Program-made: the position numbers and the translations under genes | Origin: Beijerinckiaceae bacterium | GTDB taxonomy: Bacteria; Pseudomonadota; Alphaproteobacteria; Rhizobiales; Beijerinckiaceae | Direction of reading: 5' to 3' | Length of the DNA stretch: 64,000 nt | Assembly: GCA_947453205.1 (NCBI GenBank) | Contig: CANGFT010000004.1 | Span: forward strand, 89,692 to 153,691 | The notes under the pieces: model-generated | What the model saw: the letters and a program-made list of their open reading frames with translations, nothing else | The model's database searches: none | What the model was told of the DNA's origin: nothing | Part shown: positions 24,255 through 32,283 of the stretch, in pieces | Layout: each line of letters opens with the position of its first letter | How positions within the stretch are numbered: position 1 is the first letter of the stretch

Positions 24255-26009
24255 ATGAGCGCGGCCATGGCGCAACGCGAGCAAGGCCGCAGGCCATTTT
24301 GGCGCCTTGAGCCGCTCTCGGTCGCCATGCTCGTCTGCGTCGGCTGCGTCTGCTTCATCATTCTCGCGCATCTCGCAGTCATTCTGTGGCTGAGCGTGAT
24401 CGAGGGCTCGCCCGGCGCGGCGATGCATGTCTATAGTCTGAAGAATTATCTCGAGGTCTTCACAGACGGCCGCATCGTGGATGTGCTGGCCAACACGCTG
24501 GGCTTTTCGGTGGTGAGCCTCGTGGTCGCGCTGATCTTCGGCCTGCCCGCCGCATGGCTCGTCGAGCGCACCGATCTGCGCGGGAAGACCCTGCTCTATA
24601 CGCTGATGACCATCGGCATGCTGATCCCGGGCTTTGCGGCCGCCATGGGATGGCTCTTTCTGATGCATCCGCGCATCGGGCTTATGAACGTCTGGGCCAA
24701 GCAGTTGTTCGGTCTCGACAACGGCCCCTTCGACATAGCCTCGGTCATCGGCATGGGCTGGGTGCAGGGGCTGAACCTTGCGCCTTTGGCCTTCATCATG
24801 ACGGCGGCGGTGTTTCGGGCCATGGACCCCTCGCTTGAGGAGGCGGCCCATACCAGCCGCGCCAACTGGCTGCGCACCATGCGCCGCGTCACCCTGCCTC
24901 TGGCCTGGCCGGGCATCATGGCTGCGTCGATCTATATATTCACCATCGGCTTTGCGGCCTTTGACGTGCCTGCGATCATCGGCTGGAGCAACCGCGTCTT
25001 CACCTTCAGCACGTTTCTTTATCTGCTCATCAGCCCGCAGGACGTATTGCCGCGTTATGGCGTGGCGGCCGCGCTCAGCACCATCGTCATGGCTCTGGCG
25101 GCGGCCCTGAGCTGGTGGTACGGCCTGATGCAGAAACGGTCCCGTCAATTCGCCGTGGTGACGGGCAAGGCCTATCGCCCCCGCATCGTCAGGCTTGGCA
25201 GGGCCATCTATCCGGTCTGGATCTTCCTCGGCCTTTACTTCACCTTGAGCAAAGTCCTGCCGATCGCCCTGCTGGGCTGGAGCTCCCTGCTGCCCTTCTT
25301 TCAGATGCCCTCGGCCTATGCCTTATCCATGGCGTCTTTCGCCCATTACGCGACGCTGCCATGGGATCTCGTTCTGACCGGCGTCCGCAACACCGCGATC
25401 CTCATGGTGCTGACGCCCACGATCACCCTGATCGTCAGCCTGGCCTTTTCCTGGGCGGTGCTGCGCTCCAAGGCGCCGGGCAAGGAATTTTTCGATTTCG
25501 TCGCCTTTCTCCCCCACGCCGTGCCAAGCATGATTTTTGGCGTCGGCGCCTTGTTGTTGACGCTCTATGTCCTGCAGCAGGCCGTGCCGATCTATGGAAC
25601 GATCTGGATCCTGCTGCTCGTGTTCGTCATCGCAAGGATCAGCTACGCCACGCGCATGACGAACAGCGGCTTCATACAGATCCACAGGGAGTTGGAGGAA
25701 TCCGCGCAGATGAGCGGCGCGCCTCTTGCGCGCATCTTCCGCCGCATCCTCCTGCCGCTGCTGTCGCCGACGCTGCTTTACGCATGGTTATGGATCGCCC
25801 TGCTGACCTTCCGCGAACTGACCTTGGCCGTGATCCTGTCCTCAAGCAGCAACACAACCTTGCCGGTCGTCATCTGGAGCCTTTGGCTTGGCGGCGGGCT
25901 GGGGCAAGCATCAGCCGCCGCGCTGCTGATGCTTGCGGCGATGACGCCGATCATCGTGGTTTACTGGATGCTCGCGCGCCGGTTCGGCCTGCTGGCCGCG
26001 GCTTCCTAG
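24255..26009 (+). CDS. ABC transporter permease with two fused transmembrane units (AfuB/FbpB-type)
   Basis: About 584 residues with some 12 membrane helices. It holds two BPD_transp_1 units: the first with EEAAHTSRANWLRTMRRVTLP (EAA loop near residue 205), the second with EESAQMSGAPLARIFRRILLP near 490. The two-unit single-chain design is usual for iron(III)- and AEP-type importers. It spans the inner membrane between the binding protein at 23156 and the ATPase at 26019. The ATG at 24255 is chosen over an upstream in-frame ATG at 24198 that overlaps the binding-protein gene. Confidence 0.9.
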   Translation: MSAAMAQREQGRRPFWRLEPLSVAMLVCVGCVCFIILAHLAVILWLSVIEGSPGAAMHVYSLKNYLEVFTDGRIVDVLANTLGFSVVSLVVALIFGLPAAWLVERTDLRGKTLLYTLMTIGMLIPGFAAAMGWLFLMHPRIGLMNVWAKQLFGLDNGPFDIASVIGMGWVQGLNLAPLAFIMTAAVFRAMDPSLEEAAHTSRANWLRTMRRVTLPLAWPGIMAASIYIFTIGFAAFDVPAIIGWSNRVFTFSTFLYLLISPQDVLPRYGVAAALSTIVMALAAALSWWYGLMQKRSRQFAVVTGKAYRPRIVRLGRAIYPVWIFLGLYFTLSKVLPIALLGWSSLLPFFQMPSAYALSMASFAHYATLPWDLVLTGVRNTAILMVLTPTITLIVSLAFSWAVLRSKAPGKEFFDFVAFLPHAVPSMIFGVGALLLTLYVLQQAVPIYGTIWILLLVFVIARISYATRMTNSGFIQIHRELEESAQMSGAPLARIFRRILLPLLSPTLLYAWLWIALLTFRELTLAVILSSSSNTTLPVVIWSLWLGGGLGQASAAALLMLAAMTPIIVVYWMLARRFGLLAAAS

Positions 26010-26018
26010 GAGGATGTC

Positions 26019-27107
26019 ATGATCCGGGTCGATCATCTGCGCATGAATTATCGCTCGGGCGGCGAGACCGTCGCCGCCGCGCAAGACGTCAGCCTCCATA
26101 TCGAGCAGGGTCAATTCTATACGCTGCTCGGCCCCAGCGGCTGCGGCAAGACCACGACGCTGCGTTGCGTGGCGGGCCTCGAGGAGCCCGATCAAGGCGA
26201 AATCACGGTCGGAGATGACCTCGTCTTTTCTTCGAAGACCGGGGCCTGGATTCCTCCCCATCGCCGTAACATCGGCATGGTCTTTCAGTCCTACGCGATC
26301 TGGCCGCATATGTCGGTGTTCGAGAATGTCGCCTTTCCGCTTGTCAACGATGGCGGGCGCCTCGCCCATGAAGAGGTCCGGCGGCGCGTGCTTGAGGCGC
26401 TCGCGCTCGTGAAGCTTGAGTCCTACGCCAATCGCCCGGCGCCGCATCTGAGCGGCGGCCAGCAACAGCGTCTGGCGCTTGCTCGCGCGCTTGTGGGCGA
26501 GCCTCGCGTGCTCCTGCTGGATGAGCCTCTCAGCAATCTCGACGCCAAACTGCGCGAGGAGATGCGCATCGAATTGCGCGATCTCTCAAAGCGGCTGAAT
26601 GTGACGACCCTGTTCGTCACCCATGAGCAGCTCGAAGCCTTGAGCATGTCCGACATGGTGGCCGTCATGAAGGATGGAAAGATCGTTCAGGCGGGCACGC
26701 CGGCGCAGATTTACGCAGAACCGCGCAGCGCCTTCGTCGCGCAATTCATCGGCTGCACGAACATCATCTCAGGAAGTGTGAGAGAGCGCGCCGGTCGCCA
26801 TGTGCTGGCGCAGACGCCGATGGGCCTGCTGTGGAGCGTCCCCTTCAGCCAGAGCGACGATGTGATCGTCTCGATCCGGCCTGAAGACGTCGAACTTGTG
26901 GGGCATGGCGAGGTTGATGCCGACAATGTCTTCGAGGGGCAGGTTGAGCGCGTGATCTTTCTGGGCGAATGCGTGGAGGCGCATATGCGGATCGGCCCGC
27001 AGGCTTTCACCCTGCGCCTGCATCCCGCGCAGGCCCCGCAGGCAGGGCAGTCCTTGCGTGTGCGGCTTTCCAGGGATCGCTGCCGGGCTCTGTCGGCGGA
27101 ATCATGA
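26019..27107 (+). CDS. ABC transporter ATPase (FbpC/PotA-type)
   Basis: 362 residues. Walker A GPSGCGKTT lies near 38-46, Q-loop FQSYAIWPH near 89, signature LSGGQQQRLALARAL near 144, Walker B VLLLDEPLSNLD near 164 and H-loop VTHEQ near 202. A C-terminal TOBE-type domain (about 240-362) is typical of iron/polyamine/sugar importer ATPases. AGGAGG precedes the ATG nine bases after the permease stop. Last gene of the IclR-flanked operon starting at 19346. Confidence 0.92.
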   Translation: MIRVDHLRMNYRSGGETVAAAQDVSLHIEQGQFYTLLGPSGCGKTTTLRCVAGLEEPDQGEITVGDDLVFSSKTGAWIPPHRRNIGMVFQSYAIWPHMSVFENVAFPLVNDGGRLAHEEVRRRVLEALALVKLESYANRPAPHLSGGQQQRLALARALVGEPRVLLLDEPLSNLDAKLREEMRIELRDLSKRLNVTTLFVTHEQLEALSMSDMVAVMKDGKIVQAGTPAQIYAEPRSAFVAQFIGCTNIISGSVRERAGRHVLAQTPMGLLWSVPFSQSDDVIVSIRPEDVELVGHGEVDADNVFEGQVERVIFLGECVEAHMRIGPQAFTLRLHPAQAPQAGQSLRVRLSRDRCRALSAES

Positions 27108-27214
27108 GGGGCGTGCGCGCATCACCTCCGGCTTGCGGTGGCCCTGGCCTTTGAACTGCGGGCCTCGTCGGGCCTCGATCGGCAGGGATGGCGTGTTTGC
27201 CGATCAGAGCGCGG

Positions 27215-27436
27215 TCATTGCAGCCCGGGCTTGATCGGGGGCGCCAATGCGGCCAAAGGGTCGCGCTGCTGGTTGGTGCGGTTCAGCGAGATGGAGAATT
27301 GTTTGAACGCAGCGTCATACCAAGCGTTGTCATTATGCTTGGCCTTGGTCTTGATCTTGAGCTTTTCTTTCGGACTTGGCGTCTTTGCTGTTTTTGATTC
27401 TGCCGCCGCCGCCTTCCCAGTCTTCTTCGTCGCCAC
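27215..27436 (-). CDS. Small Lys/Ala-rich basic protein, hypothetical
   Basis: About 73 residues from a GTG at 27436 with AGGGAG eight bases upstream; an in-frame GTG at 27445 is also possible. The N-terminal half is Lys/Ala/Thr-rich (ATKKTGKAAAAESKTAK), followed by a non-repetitive part with WYDAAFKQFSISLNRTN. The pattern resembles small basic nucleoid- or ribosome-associated proteins, but no family is recognised. It stands alone between the importer operon and an AT-rich gap. Support comes from the ribosome site and composition only. Confidence 0.42.
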   Translation of the reverse strand: MATKKTGKAAAAESKTAKTPSPKEKLKIKTKAKHNDNAWYDAAFKQFSISLNRTNQQRDPLAALAPPIKPGLQ

Positions 27437-27889
27437 GCCGCACACTCCCTCAACTCACCGCCATATCTTCGCACGGAGAGGGATTTTCTGACAAGTGCAC
27501 GGAAAAAGTTACGTTTTCGGTTTGTCGCCTTGGATTGTCGAGGCTCAGGATCCGCCGTTCCCAAGATGGATCATGCAGCCAGCTTTTGTTCCCCGGCGTG
27601 GTCCATGGGGTCCTGCGCAGGAAGCCACAGTCGCGGTCTGTGATTCAGGAGCATGGGCGAGCGTCGTCCGCCCTTTCAGGCCATCTTTCCCACGAAACCC
27701 AGAAAGATGAACATGATCAAGGGTGATTGGCGCTCCGTGCAGAATAAAAAACAATAACATCTATGTATCTGAATTTACGATGTAATTATTAATATCCCTC
27801 TCCGGACATCTTGCTGATGAGCCCTTCTTCGTTATTGAAAAAATGGAATTGCTGGAGGAGCGGCTCACCTCTGGCGGATGGTGAGAGCA
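27437..27889. other. Non-coding gap, AT-rich to the right
   Basis: About 450 bases without a supported gene. The short frames on both strands lack ribosome sites and family likeness. Base composition becomes AT-rich from about 27735 to 27860, unlike the surrounding genes. A GCATTATT/AATAATGC inverted repeat overlaps its right end. No clear promoter or RNA is seen. Confidence 0.6.
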
Positions 27890-27904
27890 TTATTGAAATA
27901 ATGC
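27887..27904. repeat. 18-bp near-perfect palindrome at the 3' end of the isochorismatase-like gene
   Basis: GCATTATT (27887-27894) and AATAATGC (27897-27904) with a two-base centre. It covers the stop codon of the minus-strand gene at 27890. No T-run follows on the minus strand, so it is at best a weak terminator or an mRNA-stabilising hairpin. Confidence 0.5.
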
Positions 27905-28492
27905 GCGGGCGCATTCATCCACGCTCATGACCTTGGCGACAGGACGCAGCGCGTCAATGGAGACGCGGTGAACCTCCGGCGAGAAAGCCGCGCAGCCGTC
28001 CGACAGAACGGTCACGTCGATGTCGCGCACATGGGCGTCGCGCACGGTCGAGGCGACGCCGCCATTGGTGACGATGCCGCCCACCACAAGGCGGGTGATG
28101 CCGAGTTTGCGCAGAAGCCAGTCCAGGCGGGTCATGTAGAAGGCGGAATAGGCCAGCTTCTCCACGCTTGCGTCCACGGGCTGCAATTCATCCACCACCG
28201 CCTGCCCCCAGGAGCCCGGCGCGAAATCGCCGCGCCCCAGAAAGGGGCGCATCTGCTTGAGATGGGGTGAGATGATCGGCTCGCCGCCGCGTCCGGGCAC
28301 GAGGGTGAAGAGCGTCGCGATCACCAGCCCGCCCTTGGCGCGGAAGGCCTGCGCCAAAGGGGCGAGGCGGGCAGGCAGGGCGGCGATGTCCGCGCAGCTC
28401 TGGCCGCCGCGCCCATAGGCGCCCTGCGGGTGCAGGAAATCATTCTGCAGATCGACGAGCAGCAGCGCGGCGTGAGCCAGATCCCCGCTCAT
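27890..28492 (-). CDS. Isochorismatase-family (cysteine hydrolase fold) protein lacking the catalytic Cys
   Basis: 200 residues of the isochorismatase-like hydrolase fold: LLLVDLQNDFL near residue 11 (catalytic Asp), EKLAYSAFYMT near 111 (Lys), and VVGGIVTNGGVASTVRDAH near 137. In active members the last block reads TxxCV; here the Cys is Gly, which the DNA codes plainly (ACC AAT GGC GGC GTC). So the nucleophile is missing, as in true isochorismatases of siderophore pathways, but here in a catabolic setting. Its ATG overlaps the lyase stop by four bases. A non-Cys hydrolase or an accessory role is possible. Confidence 0.85.
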   Translation of the reverse strand: MSGDLAHAALLLVDLQNDFLHPQGAYGRGGQSCADIAALPARLAPLAQAFRAKGGLVIATLFTLVPGRGGEPIISPHLKQMRPFLGRGDFAPGSWGQAVVDELQPVDASVEKLAYSAFYMTRLDWLLRKLGITRLVVGGIVTNGGVASTVRDAHVRDIDVTVLSDGCAAFSPEVHRVSIDALRPVAKVMSVDECARALFQ

Positions 28493-29376
28493 CGCCCGCC
28501 CTCATCATAGCGTTTGCCGCGCGCCAGGATGTCGCTGGTCCCGAGCAGGCCGTTCAGCCCCTCGAAATCGAACATGCGCGCGCGGAAGGCGTTGGATTGC
28601 CCGTCGCGCGCCAGCGTGCCGTAGAAGTCCTGCGCGGCTCTGGCGAGGGCGCGCACGATGCCGCCGGGGAAAATGACCAGCGCAAAGCCGAGGGCTTCAA
28701 GTTCAGCGGCGGACAGGACGGGCGTGCGGCCTCCCTCGACCATATTGGCCATGAGGGGGATGCGGCCCTGTCCCACCTTGCCGACCTGCGCCAGTTGCGC
28801 GCTGTCCTGCGGCGCCTCGATGAAGAGCATGTCGGCGCCGGCCTGCGCATAGAGGCCGGCGCGGTCGGTGGCGGCCGGCAGGCCCTCGACAGCCACGGCG
28901 TCTGTGCGGGCGATGATGAGGGTTCGCGAGTCCAGCCGCGCGTCCACGGCGGCCTTGATCTTGCCCACCATCTCCTGCGCGGAGATCAGGCTCTTGTCGG
29001 CGAGATGGCCGCAGCGTTTGGGCAGGGACTGGTCCTCGAGCTGGATGGCGCTGGCGCCTGCCCGCTCGAAGACCCGCATGGTCCGCTCGACATTCAGCGC
29101 ATTGCCATAGCCCGTGTCGGCGTCGACGATCAGCGGGGTGTCCACCCGCTCGCGGATATGGGCGAGGGTGTCTGCCACCTCGGTCATGGTGACGAGGCCG
29201 ATGTCGGGGCGTCCGAGCTTGGTGTAGGCGATGGCGGCGCCTGAAAGATAAAGCGCCTCGAACCCGGCGTCCGCCGCGATGGAGGCGGTGAGCGGGTCGA
29301 ACACGCCGGGGGCGAGCACGATCTTGCCGCTGGCGAGCCTTGCGCGCAGGTCATGGGGCGCCGGGAGTTCAGTCAA
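28489..29376 (-). CDS. PEP mutase/isocitrate lyase superfamily lyase (oxaloacetate decarboxylase / alkylmalate lyase-like)
   Basis: 295 residues. Family motifs: PGVFDPLTASIAADAGFEAL near 24, VDADTGYGNALNV near 89 (Mg site), LEDQSLPKRCGH near 118 with the mobile-loop catalytic Cys, and IARTDA near 155. Members cleave C-C bonds of 2-methylisocitrate, 2,3-dimethylmalate or similar acids, or decarboxylate oxaloacetate. The TTG start at 29376 has GGAG eight bases upstream and overlaps the GntR stop. With the divergent LeuC/LeuD-type pair it fits a hydrate-then-cleave route for alkyl-maleates, giving pyruvate-type products; that route is inference. Confidence 0.88.
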   Translation of the reverse strand: MTELPAPHDLRARLASGKIVLAPGVFDPLTASIAADAGFEALYLSGAAIAYTKLGRPDIGLVTMTEVADTLAHIRERVDTPLIVDADTGYGNALNVERTMRVFERAGASAIQLEDQSLPKRCGHLADKSLISAQEMVGKIKAAVDARLDSRTLIIARTDAVAVEGLPAATDRAGLYAQAGADMLFIEAPQDSAQLAQVGKVGQGRIPLMANMVEGGRTPVLSAAELEALGFALVIFPGGIVRALARAAQDFYGTLARDGQSNAFRARMFDFEGLNGLLGTSDILARGKRYDEGGR

Positions 29377-30182
29377 AGCATCGTCTCCGCATGAGGATCG
29401 AGGGCGTTCGGCATGGGCTCCCAGTGGCGCTGGCTGCGCTCGCCTGCGCGCACCAGCTCCATGCGGAAGCGGTAGAGGTCGGGGCGATAGAGCGCGCGCA
29501 GATGTTGCAGCCCCGCGCCGTCAGCATCGAAGATCGTGCGGGTCAGGGAGATCAGGGGCGCGCCCATGTCGATCCCCAGCGCCTGCGCGGCGTCCGGTCC
29601 GGCCAGCTCCGCGCCAAGATCCTGGGTGGCGTGGTCAACCCTGCAGCCCGCCCGCTCCAGCAGGCCCAGCAGGGGGCGGCTCGAAAGATCCTCTGGCGAG
29701 AAGGTGCGGCCGATGATCTCCGGGACATAGGCGACCAGATAGGAAAAGGCTTGCCCGTTCAGCAGGCGGCGGCGCACCGAGCGTTGGACAAGCGCGCCAC
29801 GGGACAGGCCCAGCGCATCAGCCACTTCGCCGGGCGCCTCTTCATAGACGAAGTCCAGCAGGCGCACCTCGGTCGAGGCGCCCATGGCCGCAAGCTGCGA
29901 CATGGCGTCGGCCAGATCCACCGTGATCGGGGCGGGTTTGCCGCTGTCGTTCAAAAAGGTGCCCGCGCCCCGGCGCCGGTCGATGACGCCATCCTCCTTG
30001 AGGGAGGCCAGCGCACGGCGCAGGGTCACGCGGGAGACGCCCAGCTCCGCCGCCAGCGTCTGCTCGCCCGGCAGGCCGCCATTCTGGTCATAGACGCCGC
30101 GGGCGATCCGCTCGCGCAGGGCGATATAGACCTGACGGCTTTTGGAAAGAGAAGGCCTTTTGAAAAGTTTGTCGCCAGCCAT
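29373..30182 (-). CDS. GntR-family regulator with UTRA-type effector domain (HutC subfamily)
   Basis: About 269 residues. The N-terminal winged helix has RQVYIALRERIARGVYDQNG and LAAELGVSRVTLRRALASL (residues about 43-61). The C-terminal domain (about 85-255) is UTRA-like: GALVQRSVRRRLLNGQAFSYL, MGAPLISLTRTIFDADG. It heads the minus-strand operon with the lyase and the isochorismatase-like gene, and is divergent from the LeuC-type gene, so it probably senses the substrate acid and controls both directions. A TGTATACA palindrome sits in the gap. Confidence 0.9.
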   Translation of the reverse strand: MAGDKLFKRPSLSKSRQVYIALRERIARGVYDQNGGLPGEQTLAAELGVSRVTLRRALASLKEDGVIDRRRGAGTFLNDSGKPAPITVDLADAMSQLAAMGASTEVRLLDFVYEEAPGEVADALGLSRGALVQRSVRRRLLNGQAFSYLVAYVPEIIGRTFSPEDLSSRPLLGLLERAGCRVDHATQDLGAELAGPDAAQALGIDMGAPLISLTRTIFDADGAGLQHLRALYRPDLYRFRMELVRAGERSQRHWEPMPNALDPHAETML

Positions 30183-30209
30183 TGCCAAAGCCGTGGATCG
30201 GGTTTCCAC

Positions 30210-30220
30210 TTGTATACATT
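30210..30220. promoter_or_regulatory. TTGTATACATT palindromic element, candidate GntR operator
   Basis: TGTATACA (30211-30218) is a perfect 8-bp palindrome in the 83-bp gap between the GntR start (30182) and the LeuC-type start (30266). It is AT-rich compared with its surroundings and only partly matches the HutC-subfamily operator pattern. A role in controlling the divergent genes is inferred from position. Confidence 0.42.
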
Positions 30221-30265
30221 ATGGGACGACTCGAAACCAGTCTCGCAAGAGAGGGAGCAACAGCC

Positions 30266-31669
30266 GTGGCGCCGCGCACCATCATCGACAAAATCTGGGA
30301 CGCGCATGTGATCGCGATCCGCGAGGATGGCGATTGCCTGCTGTGGGTGGACCGGCATCTCGTCCATGAGGGCTCGCATCACGGATTCGCGCAGGTCAGG
30401 CAGCGCGGCGCGGGCGTCGCCCGGCCCGATCTCACCTTCGGGACCGCCGACCATTATGTGCCGACGCGGCCCAGCATCGCCGTCGATCCCGATTCCGCGC
30501 GGATGATCCGCCAATTGACCGAAAATTGCGCCGAGCATGGGGTGGCCTGCTTCGGCCATGGCCACGCGCGGCAGGGGATCGCCCATGTGGCGGCGCCGGA
30601 GCTGGGGCTGACCCTGCCGGGCCTTCTCATGGTCTGCGGCGACAGCCACACCTCGACCCACGGGGCGCTGGGGGCCTACGCCTTCGGCATCGGCGCCTCC
30701 GAGGTCGCCCATGTCCTGATGACCCAGACCATCTGGCAGTCGCGGCCCAAACGCATCCGCATCACCGTGGAGGGGGTTCTGGGCGCGGGCGTGACCGCCA
30801 AGGACATGGCGCTCGCCATCATCGCGAAGCTCGGCACGGGCTATGCGGCGGGCTGCGCCATTGAATATGCGGGCAGCGCGGTGCGCGGGCTGTCGGTCGA
30901 GGGGCGCCTGACCCTGTGCAACCTGTCCATTGAATCAGGCTCGAGGCTGGGGCTTGTGGCGCCGGACGAGACCACCTTCGCCTATCTGCGGGGGCGCCCC
31001 TATGCGCCGCAGGGCGCGGATTTTGATCGGGCTGTCGAGGATTGGCGCCAGCTCGCCACCGATGCCGACGCCGCCTTCGACCGCGAGATCGCCATCGACG
31101 CCCGCGAGATCGCCCCCACCGTCACCTGGGGCGTGAGCCCGGAGCAGGCGGCGCAGGTCGGGGGATTGGTGCCTGACCCCGCCGATGTCAGCGATCCCAC
31201 GAAGGCGCAGGCCTGGCGCGACGCCCTGTCCTACATGGGCCTCACGGCGGGCATGCCCATCCGGGACATTCGCGTGGACAGGGTCTTCATCGGCTCCTGC
31301 ACCAATAGCCGGATCGAGGATCTGCGGGACGCCGCTGCGGTTCTGCGAGGCCGCAGGTCGCTCGTGCCCGGGCTCGTGTCGCCGGGTTCGGCGGGGGTGA
31401 AGCGGCAGGCTGAAGCCGAGGGGCTCGACGCGATCTTTCTGGCGGCGGGGCTCGAATGGGGCGGTCCGGGCTGCTCCATGTGTGTGGGCATGAATGGCGA
31501 CCTCGTGGGAGCGGGGGAGCGCTGCGCCTCGACCACCAACCGGAATTTCAAGGGTCGGCAGGGCAAGGACGCCCGCACCCATCTCATGTCGCCCGCCATG
31601 GCGGCGGCGGCGGCCGTTCGCGGCCATCTGTGCGACGTCAGGGAGCTCATGGCGGAGGGACAATCATGA
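30266..31669 (+). CDS. Aconitase-family hydro-lyase large subunit (LeuC-like)
   Basis: 467 residues, the length of bacterial isopropylmalate isomerase LeuC. TIIDKIWDAHVI is at the N-terminus and the GDSHTSTHGALGAYAFGIG block is near 130. The Fe-S cluster Cys are in FIGSCTNSRIEDL near 345 and GPGCSMCVG near 407. The GTG at 30266 has GGGAG at 30253-30257. It overlaps the LeuD-like gene by four bases. Against simple leucine synthesis: there is no leuB or leuA nearby, and the neighbours are a lyase of the 2-methylisocitrate/dimethylmalate type and a maleate isomerase-like enzyme. A citraconate or alkylmaleate hydratase is the alternative. Confidence 0.85.
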   Translation: MAPRTIIDKIWDAHVIAIREDGDCLLWVDRHLVHEGSHHGFAQVRQRGAGVARPDLTFGTADHYVPTRPSIAVDPDSARMIRQLTENCAEHGVACFGHGHARQGIAHVAAPELGLTLPGLLMVCGDSHTSTHGALGAYAFGIGASEVAHVLMTQTIWQSRPKRIRITVEGVLGAGVTAKDMALAIIAKLGTGYAAGCAIEYAGSAVRGLSVEGRLTLCNLSIESGSRLGLVAPDETTFAYLRGRPYAPQGADFDRAVEDWRQLATDADAAFDREIAIDAREIAPTVTWGVSPEQAAQVGGLVPDPADVSDPTKAQAWRDALSYMGLTAGMPIRDIRVDRVFIGSCTNSRIEDLRDAAAVLRGRRSLVPGLVSPGSAGVKRQAEAEGLDAIFLAAGLEWGGPGCSMCVGMNGDLVGAGERCASTTNRNFKGRQGKDARTHLMSPAMAAAAAVRGHLCDVRELMAEGQS

Positions 31670-32283
31670 TCGCGCTCACCACCATCGAGGCGTCCGCCTG
31701 CCCGCTGGGGCTGGAGCATGTGGACACCGACCAGCTCATCCCCGCCCGCTTCATGCAGACGCCGCGCGCCAAGGGCTATGGCGGCTTTCTGCTGCATGAT
31801 CTGCGGCGCGATGCCTCGGGCGCGCTGCGCCCTGATCTGGCGGTCAATGATCCGCGCTATGGGGGCGCGCAGATCATGATCGGCCGGGCGAATTTCGGCT
31901 GCGGCTCCTCCCGCGAGGCGGCGGTCTATGTGCTGGCGGACGCAGGCTATCGCTGCGTGCTGGCGCCCAGCTTCGGCGACATCTTCTCCTCCAATGCGGT
32001 CAAGAACGGCGTGCTGCCCGCGCGCGTCGGCGCTGCGGACATAGAGGCGCTGCTGGCTGATCCCGTGGTGCTGGCTGGCGGCGCCATCAGGGTCGATCTG
32101 GCGGCGCAGACCATCAGCGTCGGCAATAAATCGATCCCCTTCGAGGTGCGCGCCGACTGGAAAAAGCAGTTGCTGAACGGCTGGGACGATGTGGACCTGA
32201 CGCAGTCCTATGCGCAGGACATCGCCGCCTTCGCCGCCCGCGACAAAGCGCAGCGGCCCTGGGCCACGCCGCGGGCTGGCTAA
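31666..32283 (+). CDS. Aconitase-family hydro-lyase small subunit (LeuD-like)
   Basis: 205 residues. The swivelling-domain features are HVDTDQLIPARFM near 18 and FGCGSSREAAVYVL near 75, followed by APSFGDIFSSNAVKNG near 99. It pairs with the LeuC-like subunit; the ATGA overlap indicates coupled translation. Substrate specificity in this family lies largely in the loop after DTDQLIPARF. The sequence here (MQTPRAKGYG) resembles LeuD, so isopropylmalate isomerase activity is not excluded. The stop overlaps the convergent decarboxylase-like gene. Confidence 0.85.
   Translation: MIALTTIEASACPLGLEHVDTDQLIPARFMQTPRAKGYGGFLLHDLRRDASGALRPDLAVNDPRYGGAQIMIGRANFGCGSSREAAVYVLADAGYRCVLAPSFGDIFSSNAVKNGVLPARVGAADIEALLADPVVLAGGAIRVDLAAQTISVGNKSIPFEVRADWKKQLLNGWDDVDLTQSYAQDIAAFAARDKAQRPWATPRAG

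Noticed and set aside
30266..32283. Naming the hydro-lyase pair leuC/leuD outright
   Set aside because: The family fit is strong, but the catabolic neighbours and lack of leuA/leuB make the biosynthetic role uncertain, so the symbols were left out.
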